NCBI GenBank assembly: GCA_016710885.1
Contig: JADJUC010000004.1
Location: 124,001 to 188,000 of the forward strand
Origin: Candidatus Proximibacter danicus
Lineage (GTDB): Bacteria; Pseudomonadota; Gammaproteobacteria; Burkholderiales; Rhodocyclaceae
Reading direction: 5' to 3'
DNA: 64,000 bases
Positions 24,908 to 35,515 of the stretch are shown here, piece by piece. The notes below the pieces were generated by a model. That model had not been told where the DNA came from and searched no databases. It saw only the letters and a list, made by a program, of their open reading frames with translations. The translations under genes and the position numbers were made by a program. Each line of letters starts with the position of its first letter. The stretch's first letter is position 1.

Positions 24908-25180
24908 GTGGTGAATAATGTTTCCGGTAGCGCCTTGGGCCGATTGCAGTGGCGCTGTACGCGGCGGGCTCTGCTGGAGCTGGATCTGTTACTTGGAAAA
25001 TTTCTCGTCGAGGAATTTCCCAGGCTCAACGAGGCTCAAGCACAAGTTTTTGCTGAACTGGCAGATATGGAAGATCACGATCTCTGGCCGCTGGTAAATG
25101 GTACGGAGGAGTGCGAGAACGCGCAGCAGGCTGAAATCGTGGCGATGCTGCGTAAGAGTGAAGTAAGGGAGCCGCAGTAG
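24908..25180 (+). CDS. sdhE: FAD assembly factor SdhE, with an altered RGxxE motif
   Basis: 90-residue helical protein that promotes covalent flavinylation of SdhA. It follows sdhB by 10 bases, and the family pattern is clear: LQWRCTRRALLELDLLLGKFL, then FAELADMEDHDLWPLVNG. The motif known from E. coli as RGxxE reads R-A-L-L-E here: the Gly, reported as important for flavinylation, is Ala (codon GCT). The N terminus is about eight residues longer than in E. coli. The start MVNNVSG has a poor ribosome site and may be coupled to sdhB. Confidence 0.88.
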   Translation: MVNNVSGSALGRLQWRCTRRALLELDLLLGKFLVEEFPRLNEAQAQVFAELADMEDHDLWPLVNGTEECENAQQAEIVAMLRKSEVREPQ

Positions 25181-25235
25181 TTTGGCGGTCACCCTGGAAG
25201 TTGCGAAAACATAACCTGTACAAGGGATTAAGACC

Positions 25236-26534
25236 ATGACGACCGAACGCAAGGCAACGCTGGCTATTGACGGACAGGCTCCCGTCGACTTTTCGATCAT
25301 GTCGCCGACTCACGGCAATGACTGCATCGATATTCGTACCCTTGGGGGTAAAACCGGGTTGTTCACTTATGACTCCGGCTTCCTCTCGACTGCCAGCTGC
25401 AAATCGAAGATCACCTTCATTGACGGCGATAAGGGCGAACTGCTGTATCGCGGCTACCCGATCGAGCAACTGGCTGAACAGTGCAACTTCCTCGAAGTCA
25501 CTTACCTGCTGAAGAACGGCGAGTTGCCGAATGCGACACAGAAGACCGATTTTGAAAAGACCATCAAGAATCACACGATGGTGCATGAACAGCTGACCAA
25601 GTTCTACTCCGGTTTCCGTCGCGACGCCCACCCGATGGCCGTCATGACCGGTGTCGTTGGCGCGCTGTCGGCGTTCTACCACGACGCCATGGATTTCTCG
25701 GATGTGGAGCATCGCAATATCAGCTTCAACCGGCTGGTTGCCAAGATGCCGACGATCGTCGCCATGGCCTACAAGTACAACACCGGTGCGCCGTTCATGT
25801 ATCCGGACAACGAGCTCGACTACGCTGCCAACTTCATGCGCATGATGTTTGGTAATCCGTGTGAGAAATATGTCCCGAACCCGGTGCTGGTCAATGCGCT
25901 GGATACCATTTTTACGCTGCATGCCGACCACGAACAGAATGCCTCGACCTCGACCGTCCGTCTGGCCGGTTCGTCGGGTGCCAACCCGTTCGCCTGTATC
26001 GCTGCCGGTATCGCCTGTCTGTGGGGCCCGGCACACGGTGGTGCCAACGAAGCCTGCCTGCAGATGTTGGAGGAAATCGGTGATGTTTCGAAGGTCGGTG
26101 AGTACATCAACCGTGCCAAGGACAAGAACGATTCCTTCAAGCTGATGGGCTTCGGTCACCGCGTCTACAAGAACTTCGATCCGCGTGCCAAGCTGATGCG
26201 CAAGGTTTGCGGCGATGTGCTGTCCGAACTCGGCCTGCAGAATGACCGTCTGTTCAAGCTGGCCATGGAACTGGAAAAGATCGCTCTGGAAGATCCGTAC
26301 TTCGTCGAGAAGAAGCTCTACCCGAACGTCGACTTCTACTCCGGCATCGTGCAGAAGGCCATCGGCATCCCGACCGAAATGTTCACCTGTATCTTCGCGC
26401 TGGCGCGTACGGTCGGCTGGATGACGCAGTGGGAAGAGATGATCACCGATCCGGAATACAAGATCGGCCGTCCTCGCCAGTTGTATATGGGCGCAGCCCG
26501 GCGCGATGTCGTGCCGCTTGGCAAACGCGCTTAA
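25236..26534 (+). CDS. gltA: citrate synthase
   Basis: 432-residue type-I (hexameric, Gram-negative) citrate synthase, condensing oxaloacetate and acetyl-CoA. Active-site segments are LWGPAHGGANEA (catalytic His), GFGHRVYKNFDPRAK (second His and Arg) and NVDFYSGIV (catalytic Asp), plus an N-terminal beta domain as in NADH-sensitive enzymes. Preceded by AGGGATTAAG; follows sdhE by 55 bases and ends at a terminator, so it closes the sdh unit. Confidence 0.97.
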   Translation: MTTERKATLAIDGQAPVDFSIMSPTHGNDCIDIRTLGGKTGLFTYDSGFLSTASCKSKITFIDGDKGELLYRGYPIEQLAEQCNFLEVTYLLKNGELPNATQKTDFEKTIKNHTMVHEQLTKFYSGFRRDAHPMAVMTGVVGALSAFYHDAMDFSDVEHRNISFNRLVAKMPTIVAMAYKYNTGAPFMYPDNELDYAANFMRMMFGNPCEKYVPNPVLVNALDTIFTLHADHEQNASTSTVRLAGSSGANPFACIAAGIACLWGPAHGGANEACLQMLEEIGDVSKVGEYINRAKDKNDSFKLMGFGHRVYKNFDPRAKLMRKVCGDVLSELGLQNDRLFKLAMELEKIALEDPYFVEKKLYPNVDFYSGIVQKAIGIPTEMFTCIFALARTVGWMTQWEEMITDPEYKIGRPRQLYMGAARRDVVPLGKRA

Positions 26535-26543
26535 GAAAACATG

Positions 26544-26568
26544 GGGGCGGCGATGTACCGCCCCTTTT
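26544..26568 (+). terminator. terminator after gltA
   Basis: GGGGCGG (26544-26550) pairs with CCGCCCC (26558-26564) around a seven-base loop and is followed by TTTT. It separates sdhCDAB-sdhE-gltA from the 2-oxoglutarate dehydrogenase genes. Confidence 0.87.
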
Positions 26569-26652
26569 CGCATGAGCCGGTGGTGACATTGCCCAGTTCT
26601 TGTCCCGCCGGCAGCTCCGACTGAATCAACACCCGCTACCACAGGTGATGCC

Positions 26653-29485
26653 ATGATGACCCAGCTGTTCGGAAACTCCTATCTCTTCGGCGGTAACGCA
26701 CCGTTCGTTGAGGAGCTGTACGAAAACTATCTCGATAACCCCGGTTCCGTGCCCGACGAGTGGCGCGATTATTTTGACAAGCTGGCGCAGATGCCGGGCT
26801 ACGTTGCCCGTGATGTGCCGCATGCCCCGGTTGTTGCCGCTTTCGCCGAACAGGCCAAACAGGGCGGTTTCCGCCCGGCTGCTGCTGGCGCACCGGTTGA
26901 CGACAAAAAGCAGGTGGGCGTTCTGCAACTGATCAATGCCTACCGCTTCATGGGGACGCGCTGGGCCAATCTTGACCCGCTCAAGCGCATGCCGCGCCCC
27001 GAGCTGCCTGAACTCGAGCTGTCGTTCTACGGCTTCAGCGATGCCGACAAAAACGCCACGTTCAATGTCGGTTCGTTCAAAGGCTGCCCGGAGCACGCCC
27101 CGTTTGGCCAGTTGGTCGAAGCGCTGAAGGAAACCTACTGCGGCTCCGTCGGTGTCGAGTACATGTACATGAACGAGATCGCCGAGAAGCGCTGGTTGCA
27201 GGATCGCCTCGAACCGATCCGCAGCAAGGCAGCTTATACGCCTGAGCAGAAGAAGCGTTTCCTTGAGCGCCTGACGGCTGCTGAAACTCTCGAACGCTAC
27301 CTGCATACCCGTTATGTCGGTCAAAAGCGTTTCTCGCTGGAAGGCGGCGACTCGCTGATCCTGTCCATGGACGAGCTGATTCGCACCGCCGGCGGTCTGG
27401 GCGTCGACGAGATCGTTATCGGCATGGCCCACCGCGGTCGCCTGAACGTCCTCGTCAATACGCTGGGCAAGGCGCCGGCGATGCTTTTCGATGAATTCGA
27501 AGGCAAGAAGGCGCAGGATCTGTCGGCGGGTGACGTCAAGTACCACATGGGCTACTCGTCCGACGTGTCGACCCCTGGAGGTGCCTGTCACCTGACGCTG
27601 GCTTTCAACCCGTCGCACCTCGAAATCGTCAACCCGGTGGTCGTCGGCTCGGTCTATGCGCGCCAGGTACGTCGTGGCCAAGGTGGCAAGGACCATGTCC
27701 TTCCTGTGCTGATCCACGGCGATGCGGCCGTTGCCGGCCAAGGCGTGAACCAGGAAATGATCAACTTCGCGCAGACCCGCGGCTACGGTACGGGCGGCAC
27801 GGTGCACATCGTGGTGAACAACCAGATCGGCTTCACCACTTCCGATCCGCGCGACTACCGTTCCGGCCTGTACTGCACCGACATCTTCAAGATGGCCGAT
27901 GCGCCGATCTTCCACGTCAATGGCGACGATCCCGAGGCGGTGGCGCTGGTCACCCAACTGGCCATGGAATTCCGCCAGGAGTTCAAGAAGGACGTGGTCA
28001 TCGACATCATCTGCTTCCGCAAGCTCGGCCACAACGAGCAGGACGAGCCGATGGTGACGCAGCCGCTGATGTACAAGAAGATCGCTCAGCATCCGGGTAC
28101 GCGCAAGCTGTACGCCGACAAACTGGTGGCCGAAGGTGTGCTGCCGGCCGATGGTCCGGACAACATGATCAAGGAATACCGCGATCATCTGGACAAGGGC
28201 CAGTTGCTTTATAACCCGGTTCTGGCCGGCTACAAGCACCCGATGACCATCGACTGGTCGCCTTATCTGACCAAGAAATACATCCCGAACTGCGATACCT
28301 CGGTACCGATGAAGGAACTGAAGCGTCTGGCCGTTGGACTGACGACGCTTCCCGAGGGTTTCACCCTGCACAACCGCGTCAAGAAGATCATCGACGATCG
28401 TCGTCTGATGGGCGAGGGCCAGGCTGCCGATCGACTGGGGCATGGCCGAGAACCTGGCCTACGCATCGCTGCTGGTCTCCAGCTATGGCGTGCGCCTGTC
28501 CGGTGAAGACGTCGGCCGCAGCACCTTCTTCCACCGTCACGCTGCGCTGCACGACCAGAACCGTGAAAACTGGGCGCATGGTACTTACCATCCGCTGGCC
28601 AACCTGCAGGAAAAGCAGGCCGGTTTCCAGTGCTTCGATTCGGTACTGTCTGAAGAAGCCGTGCTCGCCTTCGACTATGGTTACGCGTCAGCCAACCCGT
28701 ACGAGCTGGTGGTCTGGGAAGGTCAGTTTGGCGACTTCGCCAACGGCGCTCAAGTGGTCATCGACCAGTTCATCGCCTCCGGCGAAGCCAAGTGGGGCCG
28801 TGCCTGCGGCCTGACCATGCTGCTGCCGCACGGCTACGAAGGCCAGGGCCCGGAGCACTCCTCCGCCCGTATCGAGCGCTACATGCAGCTTTGCGCCGAG
28901 ATGAACATGGAAGTGTGCCAGCCGACGACGCCGTCGCAGATTTTCCATCTGCTACGCCGCCAGGCCGTGCGCAATCAGCGTAAGCCGCTGATCATCTTCT
29001 CGCCGAAGTCGCTGCTGCGTCACAAGGATGCCATCGCTTCGCTCGACGATCTGGCCAAGGGTGGCTTCCAGGAAGTCATCGGTGAAGTCGACAAGCTGGA
29101 TAACAAGAAGGTGACCCGCGTTGTCTTCTGTTCCGGCAAGATCTATTACGACCTCGTTGCCGCTCGTCGTGAGAAGAAGGCCAACCATATTGCCGTCGCT
29201 CGCCTTGAGCAGCTCTATCCGTTCCCGGATGAAGCAATCAAGGCCGAACTCGCCAAGTATCCCAAACTCACGGAAGTGGTCTGGGCACAGGACGAGCCGC
29301 GTAACCAGGGCGCCTGGTACTGGCTGGCCTCGCGTCAGCATCTGGTCCGCTCGGTCGGTCCCAAGCACCATCTGCTGCTCGTGTCGCGTCCGGCATCGGC
29401 TTCCCCGGCCGTCGGTTACGCGGCCAAGCACAACCTCCAACAGAAAACCCTCATCGAGTCCGCAATGGGCAAGATCGAGTACTAA
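26653..29485 (+). CDS. sucA: 2-oxoglutarate dehydrogenase E1 component (one extra base)
   Basis: Thiamine-diphosphate enzyme that decarboxylates 2-oxoglutarate and transfers succinyl to lipoyl-E2. The first part (26653 to about 28420) begins with the E2-binding N terminus (GNSYLFGGNAPFVEELYENYL) and has IGMAHRGRLNVL, the ThDP/Mg motif HGDAAVAGQG to NNQIGFTT, and FRKLGHNEQDEP. The second part (28442 on) has AENLAYASLLVSS, FFHRHAALHDQNRE, LLPHGYEGQGPEHSSAR and WAQDEPRNQGAWYW. They lie in different frames: removing one G at 28422-28423 joins them as GEGQLPIDWGMAENLAYASL, giving 943 residues, a normal length and an exact multiple of three. The break is almost certainly a consensus error, since a loss here would interrupt the TCA cycle. 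Confidence 0.93.
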
Positions 29486-29510
29486 CCCCCGCACATAGCA
29501 CGGAGAGAAC

Positions 29511-30734
29511 ATGATCATCGACGTCAAAGTTCCGCAACTGTCCGAGTCCGTGGCCGAGGCCACCCTCGTTTCCTGGCACAAGAAGGCCGGCGAGGCCGTT
29601 TCTCGTGACGAAAACCTGATCGACATCGAGACCGACAAGGTCGTACTCGAGCTGCCGGCCCCGGATGGCGGCGTGCTGGTTGAAATCATCAAGGGCGACG
29701 GCGAAACCGTTGTCTCGGGCGAAGTCATCGCCAAGATCGACACTTCTGCCAAAGCCGGTGCAGCTGCGCCGAAGGCCGAAGCCCCGAAGGCTGCCGTCGC
29801 TGCTCCAGCACCCGCTGCTGCCGCACCGTCGGCTGCTGGTGTGGCCATGCCCGCTGCACGCAAGATCCTCGACGAGAAGGGCGTGTCGGCTGCTGACGTC
29901 GCCGGTTCGGGTCGCGGTGGTCGCGTGACAAAAGCGGATGCTGTTGCCGCAGCGCCGAAAGCCGGTCCGGTTGCTGCCCCTGCCGCTACCAAAGCTGCAC
30001 TGCCGACCCCGTCCGTGGCTGTCAGCCTTGGCGATCGTTCCGAGCAGCGCGTGCCGATGACCCGTCTGCGTGCCCGCATCGCCGAGCGCCTGCTGCAGTC
30101 GAAGAACGAAAACGCCATCCTGACCACGTTCAACGAAGTGAACATGGCGCCGGTGATGGCCATGCGCAAGCAGTACGGCGAGAAGTTCGAGAAGACGCAC
30201 GGCGTTCGCCTCGGCTTCATGGGCTTCTTCGTCAAGGCAGCGGTTGCTGCCCTGCAGAAGTTCCCGATCCTGAACGCCTCGGTCGATGGCAACGACATCG
30301 TCTATCACGGCTACATCGACATCGGTATCGCCGTCGGTTCGCCGCGTGGTCTGGTTGTGCCGATCCTGCGTGATGCCGACCAGATGAGCATCGCCGACAT
30401 CGAGAAGAAGATTGCCGAATACGGCCAGAAGGCCAAGGACGGCAAGATCACGATCGAGGAACTCACCGGCGGTACCTTCTCCATCTCCAACGGCGGCATT
30501 TTCGGTTCGATGTTGTCGACGCCGATCATCAACCCGCCGCAGTCGGCCATCCTCGGCATCCATGCCACCAAGGATCGTGCCGTGGTCGAGAATGGTCAGG
30601 TTGTCGTGCGCCCGATCAACTATCTGGCCATGTCCTACGACCACCGCATCATCGACGGCCGTGAAGCCGTCCTCGGTCTGGTGACGATGAAGGAAGCGCT
30701 GGAAGATCCGGCCCGCCTGCTGCTCGGCGTCTAA
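29511..30734 (+). CDS. sucB: dihydrolipoyl succinyltransferase, E2 of 2-oxoglutarate dehydrogenase
   Basis: 407 residues. One lipoyl domain (1-78) with K43 in IETDKVVLE; an Ala/Pro linker (about 80-110); a peripheral subunit-binding domain (about 112-148, MPAARKILDEKGVSAADVAGSGRGGRVTK split by the linker); a second Ala/Pro linker; and a catalytic domain (about 175-407) with the DHRIIDGREAV motif holding catalytic His and Asp. Forms the 24-mer core. GGAG precedes the ATG; it follows sucA by 25 bases. Confidence 0.96.
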   Translation: MIIDVKVPQLSESVAEATLVSWHKKAGEAVSRDENLIDIETDKVVLELPAPDGGVLVEIIKGDGETVVSGEVIAKIDTSAKAGAAAPKAEAPKAAVAAPAPAAAAPSAAGVAMPAARKILDEKGVSAADVAGSGRGGRVTKADAVAAAPKAGPVAAPAATKAALPTPSVAVSLGDRSEQRVPMTRLRARIAERLLQSKNENAILTTFNEVNMAPVMAMRKQYGEKFEKTHGVRLGFMGFFVKAAVAALQKFPILNASVDGNDIVYHGYIDIGIAVGSPRGLVVPILRDADQMSIADIEKKIAEYGQKAKDGKITIEELTGGTFSISNGGIFGSMLSTPIINPPQSAILGIHATKDRAVVENGQVVVRPINYLAMSYDHRIIDGREAVLGLVTMKEALEDPARLLLGV

Positions 30735-30748
30735 TGCACTAAGGCCTA

Positions 30749-30788
30749 AGGGGAGGGCGAGGGCGCAGGCTCTCTCCCGCCCCTTTTC
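30749..30788 (+). terminator. imperfect stem-loop between sucB and lpd
   Basis: A GGGGAGGGCGAGGG arm can pair, with three mismatches, with CTCTCTCCCGCCCC, and TTTT follows. It may attenuate read-through so that lpd is made in a different amount from sucAB, or simply protect the upstream mRNA. Confidence 0.4.
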
Positions 30789-30814
30789 CTTGTTACGTAC
30801 AGGAGAAGAAAATA

Positions 30815-32242
30815 ATGTCCAAGCAATTTGACGTACTCGTCATCGGCGGTGGCCCCGGCGGCTACATCGCGGCCATCCGCGCCGCGCAACTCGGCTTCTC
30901 GGCCGCCTGCTGCGAATCGAACCCCTATGCCGACCCGAAGGGCGAACCGCGCCTTGGCGGCACCTGCCTGAACGTCGGCTGCATCCCGTCGAAGGCGCTG
31001 CTGCATACCTCGCACCTGTTCGAGGAAGCCGGCCACGGCTTCGCCGCGCAGGGTATCAGCGTCGGCACGCCGAAGATCGACGTGAGCAAGATGATCGATC
31101 GCAAGAGCACCATCGTTACCCAGCTGACCGGCGGCATCAAGGGCCTGTTCAAGAAGAACAAGGTGACGCTGCTCAACGGTCACGGTTCCTTCGTTGGTGC
31201 CGGCGCCAATGGCGGCTGGCAAGTGAAGGTCGGCGACGAAGTCGTCGAAGCCAAGCAGGTCATCGTCGCCACCGGTTCCAAGGCCCGCCATCTACCGGGC
31301 ATTCCGGTCGACCAGAAGATCGTCTGCGACAACGCCGGCGCCCTCGACATCGACGCCGTGCCGAAGAAGCTGGCGATCATCGGTGCCGGCGTCATCGGTC
31401 TCGAAATGGGTTCGGTCTGGCGTCGTCTCGGTTCCGAAGTGACCATCCTCGAAGCGATGCCGGACTTCCTGTCGGTGGCTGACGTCGATGTCGCCAAGGA
31501 AGCCGCCAAGGTCTTTGCCAAGCAGGGTCTGAACATCCTCTGCGGCGTCAAGATCGGCGAGGTCAAGGCATCCAAGAAGGGCGTTGCCATCGACTACACC
31601 GACAAGGACGGCAAGGCACAGAAGCTCGACGCCGACCGCCTGATCGTCTCCGTCGGCCGTATCCCGAACACCGATGGCCTGAATGCCGAAGCTGTCGGCC
31701 TGCAACTGACCGAGCGCGGCCAGATCAACGTCGACGGCCACTGCCGTACCAACCTGCCGGGTGTGTGGGCGATCGGCGACGTCGTCTCTGGTCCGATGCT
31801 GGCGCACAAGGCGATGGAAGAAGGCGTCATGGTCGCCGAGCTGATGGCTGGCCAGGCCGGTCACTGCAACTTCGACACCATCCCCTGGGTCATCTACACC
31901 AGCCCGGAAATCGCCTGGGTCGGCAAGACCGAGCAGCAGCTCAAGGCCGATGGCCGCGCCTACAAGGCCGGCAAGATCCCGTTCATGGCCAACGGCCGTG
32001 CGCTGGGCATGGGCGCACCAACCGGCTTCGTCAAGATGCTGGCCTGTGCCGAAACCGATCGCATCCTCGGCGTGCACATCATCGGCGCCAATGCTTCCGA
32101 GCTGATCTCGGAAGGTGTGGTGGCGATGGAATTCGGCGCTGCTTCGGAAGACTTGGCACGTATCTGCCATGCTCACCCGACACTGTCGGAAGTCGTGCAC
32201 GAAGCTGCGCTGGCCTGCGATAAGCGACCGTTGCACTTCTGA
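30815..32242 (+). CDS. lpd: dihydrolipoyl dehydrogenase, E3
   Basis: 475-residue FAD enzyme reoxidising dihydrolipoyl groups with NAD. GGGPGGYIAAIRAAQLG binds FAD; the redox disulfide is C51/C56 in GGTCLNVGCIPSK; GAGVIGLEMGSVWRRLG binds NAD; AIGDV is the second FAD motif; CHAHPTLSEVVHEA near the end contains the catalytic His. AGGAGAAG lies upstream of the ATG. Last gene of the sucAB-lpd group. Confidence 0.96.
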   Translation: MSKQFDVLVIGGGPGGYIAAIRAAQLGFSAACCESNPYADPKGEPRLGGTCLNVGCIPSKALLHTSHLFEEAGHGFAAQGISVGTPKIDVSKMIDRKSTIVTQLTGGIKGLFKKNKVTLLNGHGSFVGAGANGGWQVKVGDEVVEAKQVIVATGSKARHLPGIPVDQKIVCDNAGALDIDAVPKKLAIIGAGVIGLEMGSVWRRLGSEVTILEAMPDFLSVADVDVAKEAAKVFAKQGLNILCGVKIGEVKASKKGVAIDYTDKDGKAQKLDADRLIVSVGRIPNTDGLNAEAVGLQLTERGQINVDGHCRTNLPGVWAIGDVVSGPMLAHKAMEEGVMVAELMAGQAGHCNFDTIPWVIYTSPEIAWVGKTEQQLKADGRAYKAGKIPFMANGRALGMGAPTGFVKMLACAETDRILGVHIIGANASELISEGVVAMEFGAASEDLARICHAHPTLSEVVHEAALACDKRPLHF

Positions 32243-32258
32243 TGGTGGGGTCAAAAAT

Positions 32259-32284
32259 GGGGCGCTGCGGCGCCCCGTTTTTTT
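32259..32284 (+). terminator. terminator after lpd
   Basis: GGGGCGC-TGCG-GCGCCCC (32259-32276) followed by G and seven T residues. Confidence 0.93.
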
Positions 32285-32347
32285 GCTGGCCCCGTCTTTC
32301 AGTCACCGCCGCAGCGGTTGCGCTTTGCTTGCCGAGTCTTGATCGCC

Positions 32348-32980
32348 ATGAAATACACCGTCGTTCCCGTCACCCCGTTTCAGCAAAACGCAACTGTCCT
32401 GTGGTGTGAAGAAACCCGTCTGGCCGCAGTGACGGATCCCGGCGGCGATCTTCCCCTGATAATTCGCGTGCTCGAGCGCGAGGAGCTGAAGCTAGAAAGA
32501 ATTCTCGTCACGCACGGTCATATCGATCACGCGGGCGCGGTGGCGGACCTTGCGGATCAATTCGGCGTACCGATTGAAGGGCCGCAGATCGAAGACAAGT
32601 TCTGGATCGATGGCATGCCTGAACAGAGTCGCATGTTCGGCTTTCCCGATGTCAGAAGTTTTACGCCTGACCGCTGGCTTGAACATGGTGATTGCGTGAC
32701 GGTTGGCAAGCAGTCGCTTGACGTCATACATTGCCCCGGCCACACCCCTGGCCACGTATGTTTTTATCATTCACCGAGTCGACTGGCGATTGTTGGCGAC
32801 GTCCTCTTTCAGGGGGGGATTGGCCGCACGGATTTCCCCAAAGGCGACTACGATACGTTAATCCGCTCAATTCGTGAGCGCCTGTTACCGCTTGGGGATG
32901 ATGTCGTCTTTGTGCCGGGTCATGGCCCGCTCTCCGATTTTGGCGAAGAGCGGCGCTACAACCCCTTTATCAGCCAGTAG
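32348..32980 (+). CDS. MBL-fold hydrolase (YcbL/glyoxalase-II-like)
   Basis: 210-residue metallo-beta-lactamase-fold protein. Metal ligands are visible in THGHIDHAGAVADL (HxHxDH), CPGHTPGHVCFYH, VGDVLFQGGIGRTDFPKGD and VPGHGPLSDFGEE. Length and the final RYNPFI match the YcbL group of short glyoxalase-II-like thioesterases rather than full GloB, which carries an extra helical domain. Substrate unknown. ATG 32348 opens directly with MKYTVVPVTPFQQN, as in relatives; the ribosome site is weak. Confidence 0.86.
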   Translation: MKYTVVPVTPFQQNATVLWCEETRLAAVTDPGGDLPLIIRVLEREELKLERILVTHGHIDHAGAVADLADQFGVPIEGPQIEDKFWIDGMPEQSRMFGFPDVRSFTPDRWLEHGDCVTVGKQSLDVIHCPGHTPGHVCFYHSPSRLAIVGDVLFQGGIGRTDFPKGDYDTLIRSIRERLLPLGDDVVFVPGHGPLSDFGEERRYNPFISQ

Positions 32981-33011
32981 GGTTTGTCCACAACGGGCAT
33001 CTTGCGAGGTT

Positions 33012-35515
33012 TTATGTGCCGTTGGTTTCGCGCAATAACTGCGCGTAGGGATCAGCCGGGATTGGCCGGCTGAACCAGTAGCCCTGAATTTCGTCACAGC
33101 CGGCCGCCCTGAGAAAATCCAGTTGTGATTCAGTTTCCACGCCCTCGGCGATCACGCGCAATTTCAGTGCTTTGGCCATGCTGATGATGGCCGTGGCGAT
33201 GGCGCTGTCGTTAGCGTCGTGCGGGATGCCGCGAACGAAGGACTGGTCGATTTTCAACGTATCGATCGGAAAACGTTTCAGGTAAGACAGGCTTGAATAG
33301 CCGGTACCAAAATCATCCAGCGACATGACGATGCCGGCAGCGGCAAATTCCTGCATCATCGCCACTACGGAATCAGCATTGTGCATCAGCATGCTTTCTG
33401 TAATCTCCACTTCCAGGAGATCGGCCGGGATGCCGTATTTATGCAGGTAACCCATCACTGTGCGTGGCAGATTCTGGCTGAACTGACGCGGCGACAGGTT
33501 GACTGCTACTTTCACCGGTTCTAGACCGGCATCGAGCCAGGCGCGTAATTGTCTACAGGTGGCTTCGATCACCCATTCGCCAATCGGAATGATCAGGCCG
33601 GTTTCCTCCGCGATCGGGATGAACTGTGCCGGCGAAATCATCCCTTGCCCAGGAATTTGCCAGCGCACCAGTGCTTCGGTACCGATGATTCGGTTGCTTG
33701 CCAGATCGAGCTGGGGCTGGAAGTGCAGAATAAATTCATTGCGCTCTAGTGCGTGGCGTAGACCACCTTCCATCTTCAGGCGCTCCAGCGAGCGCAAGTT
33801 CATCTCGCGTGAGTAATAGAGATAGCCGCTGTTGCCAAGTTGCTTGGCACGATACATTGCGACATCGGCATTTCTGATCAGGGTTTCCGCGTCACGACCA
33901 TCGTCCGGAAAGATACTGATTCCGACGCTAGCGGATAGCAAAATTTCGTGGTTCTCCACGAAAAATGGTTCTGCGAGAGCGGCTAGCGCCTTGCGCGCAA
34001 CTGCAGCGGCATCTTCACGCCGGTTGATATCGAAAAGAGCGATGACAAATTCGTCACCACCCAGACGGGAAACCACGTCTTCCTTGCGCAAGGCGTGCGA
34101 CAGGCGTCGTCCAACCTCCGCTAAAAGGGTGTCTGCAGGCGAGTGTCCGAAGGAGTCGTTGATATGCTTGAAACGGTTCAGATCGAGGAAGAGCACGGCG
34201 CCATGATCCTGCTTGCGGTGGGCTTCCAAAATGGCCTGTTCAAGCAGCGAGTATAGCTGTGCGCGGTTCGGTAGATTTGTCAGTGGGTCGAAGTAGGCGA
34301 GTCGGTAAATTTGCTCTTCCGCCTGGCGACGCTGTGAAATGTCTGAAAACACAAAGCAATAATGCGTCAACTTGCCAGCAGCATCGTGTACGGAACTGAT
34401 CGATACGCTCGCAGGATAGGTGTCTCCTCCCTTGCGCTGCGCTTCAAGTTCTCCAGACCATTTTCCATCCGTGCTCATCTGTCTCTGGATTTCAGCCCAG
34501 CGGCCGTTTTCGGTCCCCAGCCGCATTGCTGATGGTGTTGTTCCCAGAACCTCCGATTCCGTGAAACCCGATATCTGAAAAATGACCGGCTAGCCGAAAC
34601 GATGCATTCATTTGCATCCGTAACAAGAATCGCTTCGCCCGCAGAGTCAAAAATGCGCGCATGGAGGCGGAGTTTTTCCTCTGCCGCCTGTTGGTTACTG
34701 ATGTCTACGACATAGCCGATCAGACCATTCGGCGTACCGTCTTCGTCATGAGAGATGGAGAGTGAAACACTTGCCCAAAATATTTCGCCAGATTTTTTGC
34801 GGCGCCGTACAGTCATTTCTCGGCTGCCGTTATCCAGAAAGGCATTGAAAAAACTTTCCATGCCGTCATCTTCATCTGCGTACAGCAAAAGTATGTTGCG
34901 GCCTATGACCTCGTCGGCACTGTAGCCAAAGAGTTTCTCCGCGCCCATGTTCCAGCCGGTAATGTAGCCCTGCAAATCCATTGTTATGACTGAGTCGTGG
35001 ATTTGATTGAGAATTTGCGATTGGCGCGCTATCTCGTGTTCGCTGATGGCCAGCGCATTTACACGTTGGTCGTAGCTCGAGCGTGCATGAAGCATTGCTG
35101 CCAGCAGTGCGCCAAAATCGGCAAAGCGACGAATGGCTGGCGCGTCGTAACCGCCGATACGGCCCGCAACGCCAACAAAGCCCAGCATGCTTTCGCGAAA
35201 TACGAGTGGAAAGCCCATCCGGGAGGGTGACTCCTCGCCAGGTGCGAGGGGGGCAATGGCAAGCATTCCGGATGCCTTGGCTTGTGCGTGGAGTTCAGCC
35301 CACTCGGCATTTCCGGAAGATATTTCTCCGACAACGAAGCAGCCTTCCTGACTTTCAAGAGCGCTGCAGCAGAGCTTTTGAACTGCCTCCGCAGGAATGC
35401 CCCCATCGTGGAAAAAAACTGCCTGATAGAGCTGGGCTGACAGCTCGAATTCGGTGGCCCCGGAATCAAACCCAGGGGAAAGGAAATGACTGCTGTCAGG
35501 TGTCATTCCGTTCAT
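33012..35515 (-). CDS. PAS-GGDEF-EAL cyclic-di-GMP signalling protein (one-base frame break)
   Basis: Cytoplasmic sensor that may make and degrade c-di-GMP. The order is a GAF-like N-terminal domain (about 20-150), PAS 1 (165-285, SVITMDLQGYITGWN), PAS 2 (about 290-410), GGDEF with intact RLGGDEFVIAL, and EAL with IGTEALVRW, EITESML and DDFGTGYSSLSYL, so both active sites look complete. The frame breaks inside PAS 2 at the A5 run 34578-34582 (minus strand T5); one more T gives SRSFFQISGFTESEVLG and joins the halves. The repaired gene is 2505 bases, 834 residues. Its first codon overlaps the HDOD gene stop by four bases, so the two are co-translated. Confidence 0.9.

Noticed and set aside
25026..26654. 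542-codon open frame antisense to gltA
   Set aside because: Covers the whole of gltA in antisense and carries no motif.
26626..28443. 605-codon open frame antisense to sucA
   Set aside because: Composition (His, Arg, Asp, Val) is that of an antisense shadow; sucA is well supported.
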